Part shown: positions 17,439 through 26,112 of the stretch, one piece after another
Position numbering within the stretch: the stretch's first letter is position 1
How the letters are laid out: every line of letters begins with the position of its first letter
Assembly (NCBI GenBank): GCA_035627375.1
Contig: DASPLX010000061.1
Span: 59,239 to 123,238 of the forward strand
DNA: 64,000 nt
Direction: 5' to 3'
Origin: DASPLX01 sp035627375
Lineage (GTDB): Bacteria > Pseudomonadota > Gammaproteobacteria > Burkholderiales > Burkholderiaceae_D
Notes under the pieces: generated by a model
The model's database searches: none
What the model was told of the DNA's origin: nothing
Seen by the model: the letters and a program-made list of their open reading frames with translations, nothing else
Position numbers and translations under genes: made by a program

Positions 17439-17476
17439 GCATTTTCTTCCCTGCCAAACCGCGCGTCCGGCAACGG

Positions 17477-17929
17477 ATGCGCGGTTTCACCCTGCTTGAA
17501 TTGCTGGTGGTGCTCGTGATCGCCGGCATCATGCTCGGCGTCGTTTCCTTCAATGCGATGCCGAGCGAGCGCCAGGTGCTGCAAAACGATGCGCAGCGCA
17601 TCGCCTTGCTGCTGCAGCTGGCGCGCGACGAAGCCATCGTCCGCAACCGTCCGATCGCTTTCGAAGCCGACGATACGCGTTACCGCTTCCTGATCCGCGA
17701 CGACAAGGGATGGCAGCCGATTCCCCAGGACGACATGCTGCGCGAACGCGAATTCAAGCGCGCGCCGGTGATGCTCAGCATCGATCCGCCGCTGCCGCAG
17801 CAGGACAACGTCTTGCGCATCGTGTTCGGCCGCGAGCCGGTCGACAAGCCTTTCGTCCTGACGCTTTCCTCGGGCGACGAGCGGGTCGCGCTCAAGGCCG
17901 ACGGCATCGGCCATTACACGGTCGAGTGA
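17477..17929 (+). CDS. gspH: T2SS minor pseudopilin GspH
   Basis: A 150-residue pseudopilin recognised by the cleavage motif RG/FTLLELLVVLVIAG, the GspH-style N-terminal helix, and a C-terminal GspH domain (LARDEAIVRNRPIAFEAD). The ATG start gives a leader of only three residues (MRG), shorter than the usual 5-7. An in-frame GTG at 17426 would give a 20-residue leader and overlap gspG, but its leader would contain a hydrophobic stretch and no ribosome site is seen. The protein belongs to the pseudopilus tip or shaft. Confidence 0.9.
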   Translation: MRGFTLLELLVVLVIAGIMLGVVSFNAMPSERQVLQNDAQRIALLLQLARDEAIVRNRPIAFEADDTRYRFLIRDDKGWQPIPQDDMLREREFKRAPVMLSIDPPLPQQDNVLRIVFGREPVDKPFVLTLSSGDERVALKADGIGHYTVE

Positions 17930-17930
17930 C

Positions 17931-18311
17931 ATGGGCAAGTTTCCGATCCGCCGCCGGCGCGGCTTCACTTTGCTCGAAGTGCTGGTCGCGCTCGTGATCG
18001 TCGGCACGGCGCTCGGCGCCAGTCTGCGCGCCGTCGGCAGCCTGACCCAGAACAGCAGCGGCCTGCGGGCCTCGATGATGGCCACCTGGTCGGCGGAGAA
18101 CCGTCTCGCGCAGATCCGCCTCGCGCACGAATGGCCGGCGTTCGGCAAACGCCAGTTCGAATGTCCGCAAGGCGACTTGCAGCTGATCTGCGAGGAAGAG
18201 GTATTTGCCACGCCCAATCCGCTGTTCCGCCGCGTTGAAGTCAGCGTCTACGACAGCCAGGCGCCGGACCGGCGGATCATCAAGCTGACCCAGGTGGTGC
18301 CCAATGCATGA
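17931..18311 (+). CDS. gspI: T2SS minor pseudopilin GspI
   Basis: A 126-residue pseudopilin with leader MGKFPIRRRRG cut before FTLLEVLVALVIVGTALGA. The short globular part matches GspI (WSAENRLAQIRL, then QGDLQLICEEEV). GspI with J and K forms the tip complex that initiates pseudopilus assembly. It starts one base after the gspH stop and overlaps gspJ by 8 bases, so translation is coupled. Confidence 0.93.
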   Translation: MGKFPIRRRRGFTLLEVLVALVIVGTALGASLRAVGSLTQNSSGLRASMMATWSAENRLAQIRLAHEWPAFGKRQFECPQGDLQLICEEEVFATPNPLFRRVEVSVYDSQAPDRRIIKLTQVVPNA

Positions 18312-18951
18312 CGCCGGTCGCCAGTCGGGGTTCACGCTGGTCGAGCTGCTGGTCGCCATCAGCGTGCTGGCGATCGTCGCGGTGCTCGGCTGGCGCGGCC
18401 TGGACGGCATCGTGCGTGCGCGCGAGGCCTTGAACAAGGATCTCGACCAAACGCGCGGCATGCAGCTCGCCTTCGCGCAAATGCAGAACGATTGCGCCCG
18501 CATCGCCGATTCCAAGTCGCTGGAGCAGCGGCCGACCCTGGCGGCGGAAGCGAACCGTTTGACGCTGGTGCGCAATGTCTTCCTCGAAAACCAGCCGTCG
18601 CGCGTGCAAGTCGTCGCTTATCGCCTGGTGGACGGCGTGCTGACGCGGCGCGAGAGCGTGCCGACGCGGGAATTCCGCGAACTCGACGCGCTCTGGCAAG
18701 CCTTCGCCACCGATACCGACCGCAGCCAGCCGGTGCCGCTGCAGCCGGGCGTGAGCGCGATGGATATCCGGACCTGGAGCGGCAATGGCGGCTGGCAGGG
18801 CGGTCCGGTCGCCGGCGGCAAGCCTGTTCCCAATCCCAACAATGTTCCGCTGGCGAATCCGCCGACCGATCTGCGCGGCATCGAAGTGGCGTTGCAGTTG
18901 AACGGGCGCGTCAATCGCATGACGAAAATCTTCCTGCTGGGGGCCGAATGA
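18304..18951 (+). CDS. gspJ: T2SS minor pseudopilin GspJ
   Basis: A 215-residue pseudopilin with leader MHDAGRQSG cut before FTLVELLVAISVLAIVAVLGWRG. The C-terminal domain contains the GspJ landmarks QLAFAQMQNDCARIAD and a Pro-rich insert (NPNNVPLANPP). It is part of the I-J-K tip. It overlaps gspI at its start and gspK by four bases (ATGA) at its end. Confidence 0.93.
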   Translation: MHDAGRQSGFTLVELLVAISVLAIVAVLGWRGLDGIVRAREALNKDLDQTRGMQLAFAQMQNDCARIADSKSLEQRPTLAAEANRLTLVRNVFLENQPSRVQVVAYRLVDGVLTRRESVPTREFRELDALWQAFATDTDRSQPVPLQPGVSAMDIRTWSGNGGWQGGPVAGGKPVPNPNNVPLANPPTDLRGIEVALQLNGRVNRMTKIFLLGAE

Positions 18952-19880
18952 GACGGGCTCCTTCACGATTGCGTCAGCGCGGCGTCGCGGTGGTCACGGC
19001 ATTGCTGCTGACCACGCTGGCGATCACGATCGTCGCCAGCCTGTTCTGGCAGCAGCAGGTGCAGATCCGCTCGATCGAGAACCAGCGGCTGCAATTGCAA
19101 AAGCAATGGATATTGCGCGGCGCGCTGGACTGGGCGCGCGTCATCCTGCGCGCCGACGCGGCGACGTCGAACAACGACAACCTGACCGAGCCGTGGGCCG
19201 TGCCGCTCGAGGAAACCCGGCTCGATCAGTACGTGGAAAACGGCCGCGACGCCACCGAAGCCAGCGATGCGACGCTGTCGGGCAGCACGATCGACGCGCA
19301 ATCGCGTTTCAACCTGACCAATCTTTGCTCGGCCGGGGCGGTCAACCCGGCCGAGGTGAAGGTGTTCGCGCAATTGCTGGCCAATCTGCAATTGCCGCCG
19401 GCCCTGGCCCAGGCGACAGCGAATCTGATGTCGAAAGCCCAGAAGCGGCTGGTCGAGGCGCCCAACGCGCCGCAGCCGCTCGACATCCGGAACGTCGAGG
19501 ATTTGCTGGCCGTGCCCGGCTTCACGCTGGAGATCTTCAACAAGCTCAAGGACCACGTGGTGGTGTTGCCGAAGCGGACCACCGTCAATATCAACACGGC
19601 ATCGGCCGAGGTATTGTCCGCAAGAATTGCTACACTCACGCTTTCGGAAGCGAACGCATTGGTCGCCGGCCGCAAGCGAGCCCACTTTCGCAGCATCAAT
19701 GAAATACAGACCCGCCTGCCCGGCAAGCAGATGACGCTCGACCCGAACGACATCTCGATCATGACGAATTACTTCATCGTGAACGGCAACGTGCGCCTGA
19801 ACCGCGCCGGCTTGCGCGTGCGCGCGCTGATCGAGCGCGACGGACAGAGCGCGCGCGTGCTGTGGATCCGGGAAGATTGA
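18948..19880 (+). CDS. gspK: T2SS minor pseudopilin GspK
   Basis: A 310-residue protein, the largest pseudopilin. The leader MRRAPSRLRQRG precedes VAVVTALLLTTLAITIV; as usual for GspK there is no Glu at position 5, which is thought to place it at the pilus tip. The central alpha domain with tandem helix-hairpin-helix-like segments shows TTVNINTASAEVLSARI, diagnostic of GspK. Its start overlaps the gspJ stop (ATGA). Confidence 0.94.
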   Translation: MRRAPSRLRQRGVAVVTALLLTTLAITIVASLFWQQQVQIRSIENQRLQLQKQWILRGALDWARVILRADAATSNNDNLTEPWAVPLEETRLDQYVENGRDATEASDATLSGSTIDAQSRFNLTNLCSAGAVNPAEVKVFAQLLANLQLPPALAQATANLMSKAQKRLVEAPNAPQPLDIRNVEDLLAVPGFTLEIFNKLKDHVVVLPKRTTVNINTASAEVLSARIATLTLSEANALVAGRKRAHFRSINEIQTRLPGKQMTLDPNDISIMTNYFIVNGNVRLNRAGLRVRALIERDGQSARVLWIRED

Positions 19881-19917
19881 GGACCAACCAGAAGACAGAA
19901 AAAGAAGACGGGACATC

Positions 19918-21171
19918 TTGAGCACACTGTACATACGCATACCTTCGAAGGCCGCCGCCGACAGCGCGCCGCATTGGATCGCGCTGCCGTGCGCCTTCGC
20001 GGTCGCCTCTCACGGCGACGCGATCGAGCGCGAAGGCACGGCTTCGCTTTCGGAACTTGCCGACACCGCCGCCAAGGTGCAGCGCGTCGTGCTGCTGGTC
20101 GCCGCCAGCGACGTGACGCTGTTGCGCGTGCATGTGCCGCCGATGTCGGCCGCCAAGCTGAAAGCCGCGCTGCCGAACCTGGTCGAGGACCAGCTGATGT
20201 CCGATCCCGATGAATGCATCGTGGTCCCCGGCGCGACGGTCGACGGCCTGCGCACCGTCGCTGTCATGCATCGCGGCTGGTTCGAGATCCTCGTCAAGAC
20301 GTTCACGACGTTCGGCGCGCGCCGCCTGGCCGCCGTGCCGGCGCAGTTGTGCTTGCCGCACCAGGCTGGGACGGTGACCGCCGCCGTGGCCGAACAGGAA
20401 GGCGAAATCGATCTGACCGTGCGCCTCGCGGAGCAGCAAGGCATCGGCTTGCCGATCGTGCCGGAGCAGCCCGAGACGGCGGCGCGCGACGTGGTGCAGA
20501 CTCTCACCGCGATCGTGCCGGAGGCACCGATCACGCTGTATGCGCCGCAGGCGGCGGTGCGCGCGTTCCAGGATACGGTCAACGAATTGCTGGCGCTCGA
20601 TCAGCGCATCACGGTGCATGCCGACCATTGGCCGCGCTGGATCACGGGCGCCAACGGCGCCGGGCTCGATCTGGTGGCGGCGAGCGGCACCGGCACCGGG
20701 CAGGCCGTCAACTGGCGCGCCTGGCGCTGGCCGGCCGCGCTGGCGGCCACGGCCTTGCTGGTCAACATCATCGGCTTGAACATCGAATGGTGGCGCATGA
20801 AGCGCGAGGCGAATGCCTTGCGCGCGGCGATGACGCAGACTTACCGTGCGGCCTATCCGCGCGACACCATGATTGTCGACCCGCTTGCCCAGATGCGGCA
20901 AAAGATCGCGGCGGCCCGCCACGGCGCCGGCCAGGCGGCGCCGGACGACTTCACGGCGCTCGCCGCGAGTTTCGGCGAGGCATGGGAAAGCGTGGCGGGG
21001 CAGGGTTCGACCGGCATTGCCGCCATCGAATACCGCGACCGCAGCCTGTTCGTGCGCTTGAAACCCGAAGCGGGGATATCGGCCGACCAGCTCAAGCCGG
21101 CATTGGCATCACGCAATCTTTCGCTGGCGCAGTCCGCCGCCGGCACATGGCAGATCCGGAGCGCGAAATGA
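19918..21171 (+). CDS. gspL: T2SS inner-membrane platform protein GspL
   Basis: A 417-residue protein with an actin-like cytoplasmic domain (about 1-255) that binds GspE, one membrane helix (about 261-285, AALAATALLVNIIGLN) and a periplasmic ferredoxin-like domain. Translation appears to start at TTG (19918), giving MSTLYIRIP; no better start is seen in this frame. It follows gspK after 37 bases and overlaps gspM by four bases. GspL couples the ATPase to the pseudopilus. Confidence 0.9.
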   Translation: MSTLYIRIPSKAAADSAPHWIALPCAFAVASHGDAIEREGTASLSELADTAAKVQRVVLLVAASDVTLLRVHVPPMSAAKLKAALPNLVEDQLMSDPDECIVVPGATVDGLRTVAVMHRGWFEILVKTFTTFGARRLAAVPAQLCLPHQAGTVTAAVAEQEGEIDLTVRLAEQQGIGLPIVPEQPETAARDVVQTLTAIVPEAPITLYAPQAAVRAFQDTVNELLALDQRITVHADHWPRWITGANGAGLDLVAASGTGTGQAVNWRAWRWPAALAATALLVNIIGLNIEWWRMKREANALRAAMTQTYRAAYPRDTMIVDPLAQMRQKIAAARHGAGQAAPDDFTALAASFGEAWESVAGQGSTGIAAIEYRDRSLFVRLKPEAGISADQLKPALASRNLSLAQSAAGTWQIRSAK

Positions 21172-21674
21172 ACGGCGTGAACGACATCAAGGCAAACATC
21201 TCGGCATTCTGGCTCGAACGCAATGCGCGCGAGCGCAACATGCTGGCCGCCGGCGCGGCCGCCGTCATATTGGCGCTCCTCTATTTGCTCTTCATCAATC
21301 CGGCGTTGAGCGGCCGTGCTCAACTTCAGAAGTCGCTGCCGCAATTGCGGCAGCAGGCGGCGGAAATGCAGATGCTGGCCCGGCAAGCGACCGAGTTGAA
21401 TGCCGCCGCGACGACGCCCGCCGCTCCCGTCACGAAGGACGACATAGAGTCGAGCCTGGCGCGCCGCAGCCTCAAGCCGCAGAGCGTGCTGGTCAGTGGC
21501 GAGCTGGTCAAGCTATCGCTGCAATCGGTGTCGTTCGCGGCGGTCGCGAGCTGGCTCGACGAAATGCAGAAGACATCCCGTCTGGCGCTGACGGAAGGCA
21601 CGATCGAAGCGCAATCCGGGATCGATACCGTGAATGCCACGTTGACGCTGCGGCAGCAGCGAAGTACTGAGTAA
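21168..21674 (+). CDS. gspM: T2SS inner-membrane protein GspM
   Basis: A 168-residue protein with a short cytoplasmic N-terminus, one membrane helix (about 26-45, AAGAAAVILALLYLLFI) and a periplasmic ferredoxin-like domain with a coiled segment. It forms a complex with GspL. The gene starts inside the gspL stop (ATGA overlap) and ends 12 bases before gspN. Sequence conservation of GspM is low; the call relies on topology plus position. Confidence 0.88.
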   Translation: MNGVNDIKANISAFWLERNARERNMLAAGAAAVILALLYLLFINPALSGRAQLQKSLPQLRQQAAEMQMLARQATELNAAATTPAAPVTKDDIESSLARRSLKPQSVLVSGELVKLSLQSVSFAAVASWLDEMQKTSRLALTEGTIEAQSGIDTVNATLTLRQQRSTE

Positions 21675-21686
21675 GGCGGAGGTCGG

Positions 21687-22460
21687 ATGCGGCGCGCCGT
21701 GCTATGGTTGTCGGCTGCATTGCTCAGCATCGCGCTGACCATACTGGCGTTTTGCCCGGCTGCCTGGATGGCCGCCATCGTGGAACGGCAGACCGGCGGC
21801 CGCTTGACGTTGGGCGACGCGCAAGGCACTCTCTGGCGCGGCTCCGCTTTCATCGGCGGCGCGCCGAGCGGAAGCGATCCGGTGGCGCCGCTGCTGCCCG
21901 GACGATTCTCCTGGCGCCTGTCGCCGGCCGTGCTGCTCGGCAGCGTCGATCTCGATCTCGAGAATCCGGCGGCGCTGACGCAGGCGGTGAAGATCGCCGG
22001 CAACTGGTCGCATTGGCAGGTGAGCGGCTCGGCCATCCTGTTGCCGGCGGAACGTTTGTCGGCGCTCGGGGCGCCGCTCAACACGGTGCAGTTGTCGGGG
22101 CAGATGCGCCTGTCGTGGACGCCGCTGCAGATCACGCGGCAAGGGCAGCGCGTCGATGTGACCGGCGTGATGAACCTGCGGATGGACGACATCGCGTCGC
22201 GCCTGTCGCCGGTCAAGCCGCTCGGCGCCTACGACATGACGATGGAATGGCGCGGGCAGGAGGCGCGGCTGACGCTGAAAACCCTGAAAGGGCCGATGCT
22301 GTTGTCCGGCACGGGCGCGCTGAACAATGGACGTTTGCAGTTTTCTGGAAGGGCGGAAGCAGAAGCAGGGCAGGAAGAGCGGTTGGCGGTGCTGTTGAAT
22401 TTGCTGGGGCAGCGCCGCAGAGAAGGTAACAAGAACATCATCGCGTTAGAGTTCAAATGA
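21687..22460 (+). CDS. gspN: T2SS protein GspN
   Basis: A 257-residue protein with an N-terminal membrane anchor (about 4-25) and a beta-rich periplasmic domain containing TGGRLTLGDAQGTLWRGSA and a terminal segment LLNLLGQRRREGN that fit GspN. GspN is present in only some T2SS systems and its exact role is unclear. It overlaps gspD by four bases. A weak GCGGAGG site precedes the start. Confidence 0.88.
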   Translation: MRRAVLWLSAALLSIALTILAFCPAAWMAAIVERQTGGRLTLGDAQGTLWRGSAFIGGAPSGSDPVAPLLPGRFSWRLSPAVLLGSVDLDLENPAALTQAVKIAGNWSHWQVSGSAILLPAERLSALGAPLNTVQLSGQMRLSWTPLQITRQGQRVDVTGVMNLRMDDIASRLSPVKPLGAYDMTMEWRGQEARLTLKTLKGPMLLSGTGALNNGRLQFSGRAEAEAGQEERLAVLLNLLGQRRREGNKNIIALEFK

Positions 22461-24661
22461 CAAAACATTGCATAGCAAAGAAGCCGAAGGCAGCCTTTGG
22501 CTGGAGACGCTGGAGCGCAGCCGTCGCGTTATCGTGCACCATGGGCGCCGCCGGCGTGCCGCCGGCGCATGCCCAAGATCCGGCTGCGGGGGAAGCCACC
22601 CTCAATTTCGTCGGCGCCGACATCGAGTCGGTGATCAAGGCGATCGGCCATTACACCAACCGCACCTTCATCATCGATCCGCGCGTCAAGGGCACGATCA
22701 ATCTGGTCTCCGAGAAACCGGTCGGCAAGGCGCAGGCATTCAATCTGCTGACTTCGGCGCTGCGCCTGCAAGGCTACGCCGTGGTGACGACCGACGGCTT
22801 CACCAAGGTGGTGCCGGAAGCGGATGCCAAGCTGCAGGCCGGGCCGATCCAGGCCGGCGGCGCGGGCGAGGTGCGCGGCGACCAGATCGCCACCCAGATC
22901 TTCCGCCTCAACTATGAATCGGCGCAGACCCTGGTCACCGTCCTGCGCCCGCTGATTTCGCCGAACAACACGATCAACGCCAATCCCGGCAACAATTCGC
23001 TGGTGGTCACCGATTACGCCGACAATCTCAAGCGGATCTCCAAGATCATCGCCGCGCTCGACGCGCCGGCGACCGGTGACCTGGACATCGTGCCGGTCAA
23101 GCATGCGATCGCGACCGATATCGCGACCATGGTGAACCGGCTGCTCGACCAGGGTGCGGCGGTGCCGGGCATCGATGCCGGCCGCGTCACGCTGCTGGCC
23201 GATACGCGCACCAATTCGGTCATCGTGCGCGCGCCGTCGCCGGCGCGCGCCAATCTCGCCAAGTCGCTGATCGCCAAGCTCGACCAGCCGACCGAGCGCG
23301 CCGGCAACGTGCACGTGGTCTACCTGCGCAATGCCGAGGCGATCAAGCTGGCGCAAACCCTGCGCGCCGTGGTTTCCGGCGACACATCTGCGCCGGCCGC
23401 GACGCCGACGAGTTCGCCGTCGCCCACGCCGGCGCCCAGCATGAACCAGCCGGGCGGCCAGCAATCCCTCGGCATGCAGCCGTCCTCGCCGGCGCAGCAA
23501 CAGCAGACCAGCCTGCCGGCGGGCGGACCGGCCGGCTTCATCCAGGCCGACGCTGCCACCAATTCGCTGATCATCACCGCCAGCGAGCCGGTGTATCGCA
23601 ATCTGCGGGCCGTGATCGACCAGCTCGACGCGCGCCGGGCGCAGGTGTATGTCGAATCGCTGATCGTGGAAGTCAGCTCGGACAAGGCCGCCGAATTCGG
23701 CATCCAGTGGGCCGGCCTGTCGGGCGATTCCGGCAGTTCCTATCGTGTCGGCACGCTGACCGGTTTCGGGACCGGTGGCAACAATCTCATCAACATCGCC
23801 GCCAGCACCCGCTCCGGCGCGACACCGGTGGTGCCGGGCAACGGCTTGAACCTCGGCATCTTCCGCCAGATCAACGGCCAGCTGACGCTGGGCGCCCTGG
23901 CGCGCGCCTTGGAGAGCGAAGGCAACGCGAACATCCTGTCGATGCCGAACCTGATCACGCTCGACAATGAAGAGGCGAAGATCATCGTCGGCCAGAACGT
24001 GCCGTTCGTGACAGGGCAGTTCACGACCAGTTCCTCCGGCGCCGCCGGCGCCAACCCGTTCCAGACCATCGAGCGCAAGGACGTCGGCCTGTCGCTGCGC
24101 GTGCGGCCGCAGGTGTCGGAGGGCGGTTCGGTCAAGATGGCGATCTACCAGGAAACTTCGAGCGTCCAGCCGACGTCCAATGCGGCGGACATCATCACCA
24201 ACAAGCGCTCGATCGAGACCAACGTGCTGGTCGACGACGGCCAGATCATCGTGCTCGGCGGCTTGATCGACGACACCGTCAACGACAACAACGAGAAGGT
24301 GCCCGGCCTGGGCGACGTGCCCTTGTTCGGCACCCTGTTCAAGTATCAGAAGCACACGCGCGTCAAACGGAACTTGATGGTGTTTTTGCGGCCTACAGTC
24401 ATCCGTACCAACGAGCAAAGCGTGAACCTGGCCAGCGACCGTTACAACTACATCCGCAATGCGGAAATCGCTGCCCAGCCGGCGCCGAACCTGATATTGC
24501 CGAACCTCGGCACGCCGGTGCTGCCGCCCTTGAAGGATGGCCGCATCTCCGAGGGCCCGCTGTACAACATGCGCAGCACGCAGCCGGCCAACGGCGCGGC
24601 GGCGCCGGTCCAGCAGCCGGTCCAGCAGCCCGCTACGCAACCGACCGATCCGAAGCAATGA
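22457..24661 (+). CDS. gspD: T2SS outer-membrane secretin GspD
   Basis: A 734-residue secretin. A long basic signal (about 1-40, ending PPAHAQDP) leads to the N0 domain (LNFVGADIESVIKAIG), N1-N3 domains with a Pro/Ser/Gln-rich loop (about 310-350), and the C-terminal secretin domain with VPFVTGQFT and the VDDGQIIVLGGLIDD signature. It forms the multimeric outer-membrane gate. The last 60 residues are Pro/Gln-rich, where a pilotin could bind; no pilotin gene is visible here. The start overlaps gspN and the stop overlaps gspE. Confidence 0.96.
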   Translation: MTKHCIAKKPKAAFGWRRWSAAVALSCTMGAAGVPPAHAQDPAAGEATLNFVGADIESVIKAIGHYTNRTFIIDPRVKGTINLVSEKPVGKAQAFNLLTSALRLQGYAVVTTDGFTKVVPEADAKLQAGPIQAGGAGEVRGDQIATQIFRLNYESAQTLVTVLRPLISPNNTINANPGNNSLVVTDYADNLKRISKIIAALDAPATGDLDIVPVKHAIATDIATMVNRLLDQGAAVPGIDAGRVTLLADTRTNSVIVRAPSPARANLAKSLIAKLDQPTERAGNVHVVYLRNAEAIKLAQTLRAVVSGDTSAPAATPTSSPSPTPAPSMNQPGGQQSLGMQPSSPAQQQQTSLPAGGPAGFIQADAATNSLIITASEPVYRNLRAVIDQLDARRAQVYVESLIVEVSSDKAAEFGIQWAGLSGDSGSSYRVGTLTGFGTGGNNLINIAASTRSGATPVVPGNGLNLGIFRQINGQLTLGALARALESEGNANILSMPNLITLDNEEAKIIVGQNVPFVTGQFTTSSSGAAGANPFQTIERKDVGLSLRVRPQVSEGGSVKMAIYQETSSVQPTSNAADIITNKRSIETNVLVDDGQIIVLGGLIDDTVNDNNEKVPGLGDVPLFGTLFKYQKHTRVKRNLMVFLRPTVIRTNEQSVNLASDRYNYIRNAEIAAQPAPNLILPNLGTPVLPPLKDGRISEGPLYNMRSTQPANGAAAPVQQPVQQPATQPTDPKQ

Positions 24662-26109
24662 ACGCCATCGTCACCGAAGCCCGCCTCCTGCCGTACGCAT
24701 TCGCGCGCGATTTCGCGCTGCTGGCGCGGCGCAGCGACGGCCCCGGCAACAGCGGGCCGCAGGCGGTCGAAATCTGGGTTTCCGACGCGACGCCGCCGAC
24801 GGCGATCGCCGAGGTGAGCCGCCGCTTCGGCCGCATCAAGCTCAAGACGCTGCCGCGCGACGAACTCGAGGCGGCGATCTCGCAAGCCTATGCCGGTTCG
24901 GCCGGCGACGCGGCGCAAGTCGTCGATGAAGTCGAATCCGACCTCGACCTGGCCAAGTTGATGATGGACATGCCGGCCGTCGAGGACCTGCTGGAATCGG
25001 CCGACGACGCGCCCGTGATCCGCATGATCAACGCCTTGCTCACGCAGGCGTTGCGCGAGGAAGCGTCGGATATCCATATCGAACCGTACGAGCAGACCTC
25101 GGTCGTGCGCTTTCGCGTCGACGGCGCGCTGCGCGACATCGTGCGGCCGAAGAAGGCGATCCACGCATCGCTGATATCGCGCATCAAGATCATGGCCTCG
25201 CTCGACATCGCCGAAAAGCGCCTGCCGCAGGACGGCCGCATCACGCTGCGCGTCGGCGGCAAGCCGGTCGACGTGCGCGTCTCGACCCTGCCGACCGGCC
25301 ATGGCGAACGCGCCGTGCTGCGCTTGCTGGACAAGGAAGCGGGGCGGCTCGATCTGCAGCATTTGGGCATGAGCGAAGATGTCATGAAGCAGTTCGATCA
25401 GCTGATCGCGCAGCCGCACGGCATCGTGCTGGTGACCGGCCCCACCGGCTCCGGCAAGACCACGACGCTGTATGCCGCGTTGTCGCGCCTCAATTCGCCG
25501 ACCACCAACATCTTGACGGTCGAGGATCCGATCGAATACGAGCTGGCGGGCGTCGGCCAGACCCAGGTCAATGCCCGCATCGACATGACCTTCGCCAAGG
25601 CCTTGCGCGCCATCCTGCGCCAGGACCCGGACGTCATCATGATCGGCGAGATCCGCGACCTTGAGACGGCGCAGATCGCGGTGCAGGCGTCGCTGACCGG
25701 CCATCTGGTGCTGGCGACCCTGCATACCAATGACTCGGCGGCGGCGGTCACGCGCCTGCTGGACATGGGCATCGAACCCTTCCTGTTGTCGTCGTCGCTG
25801 CTTGGCGTCGTCGCGCAGCGACTGGTGCGCAAACTATGCGAGCATTGCAAGCGCCATGACGGCCACGAATGGCATGCGGTCGGCTGCGAGCACTGCGGCC
25901 ACACCGGCTACCAGGGCCGCGTCGGCGTCTACGAGCTGCTGCTCACGACCGAGCAGATCCGCGAGCAGATCCACAACCAGGCATCGGAGGCGGAGATCCG
26001 CCACACCGCCTTGCACAACGGCATGAAGACGATGCGCGAGGATGGCGACCGCTGGATCGCCGGCGGCGTCACGACGCCGGCCGAAGTATTGCGCGTAACC
26101 AAGGATTAA
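24658..26109 (+). CDS. gspE: T2SS assembly ATPase GspE
   Basis: A 483-residue cytoplasmic hexameric ATPase. Domains: N1E-like region (about 1-105), N2E with the ASDIHIEPYE motif near residue 138, then the RecA-like domain with Walker A GPTGSGKTTT near 260, Asp box DPIEYEL, Walker B DVIMIGEIRD and His box LATLHTNDS. A zinc-binding C-x2-C pair (CEHC twice) lies near residues 399-423. ATP hydrolysis drives pseudopilus growth through GspL and GspF. The start overlaps gspD by four bases and gspF follows three bases after the stop. Confidence 0.97.
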   Translation: MNAIVTEARLLPYAFARDFALLARRSDGPGNSGPQAVEIWVSDATPPTAIAEVSRRFGRIKLKTLPRDELEAAISQAYAGSAGDAAQVVDEVESDLDLAKLMMDMPAVEDLLESADDAPVIRMINALLTQALREEASDIHIEPYEQTSVVRFRVDGALRDIVRPKKAIHASLISRIKIMASLDIAEKRLPQDGRITLRVGGKPVDVRVSTLPTGHGERAVLRLLDKEAGRLDLQHLGMSEDVMKQFDQLIAQPHGIVLVTGPTGSGKTTTLYAALSRLNSPTTNILTVEDPIEYELAGVGQTQVNARIDMTFAKALRAILRQDPDVIMIGEIRDLETAQIAVQASLTGHLVLATLHTNDSAAAVTRLLDMGIEPFLLSSSLLGVVAQRLVRKLCEHCKRHDGHEWHAVGCEHCGHTGYQGRVGVYELLLTTEQIREQIHNQASEAEIRHTALHNGMKTMREDGDRWIAGGVTTPAEVLRVTKD

Positions 26110-26112
26110 GAC

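Noticed and set aside
22529..24658. A 709-residue minus-strand frame opposite gspD
   Set aside because: GspD has unmistakable secretin motifs and coupled overlaps; the antisense frame lacks any domain and is Arg/His-rich.
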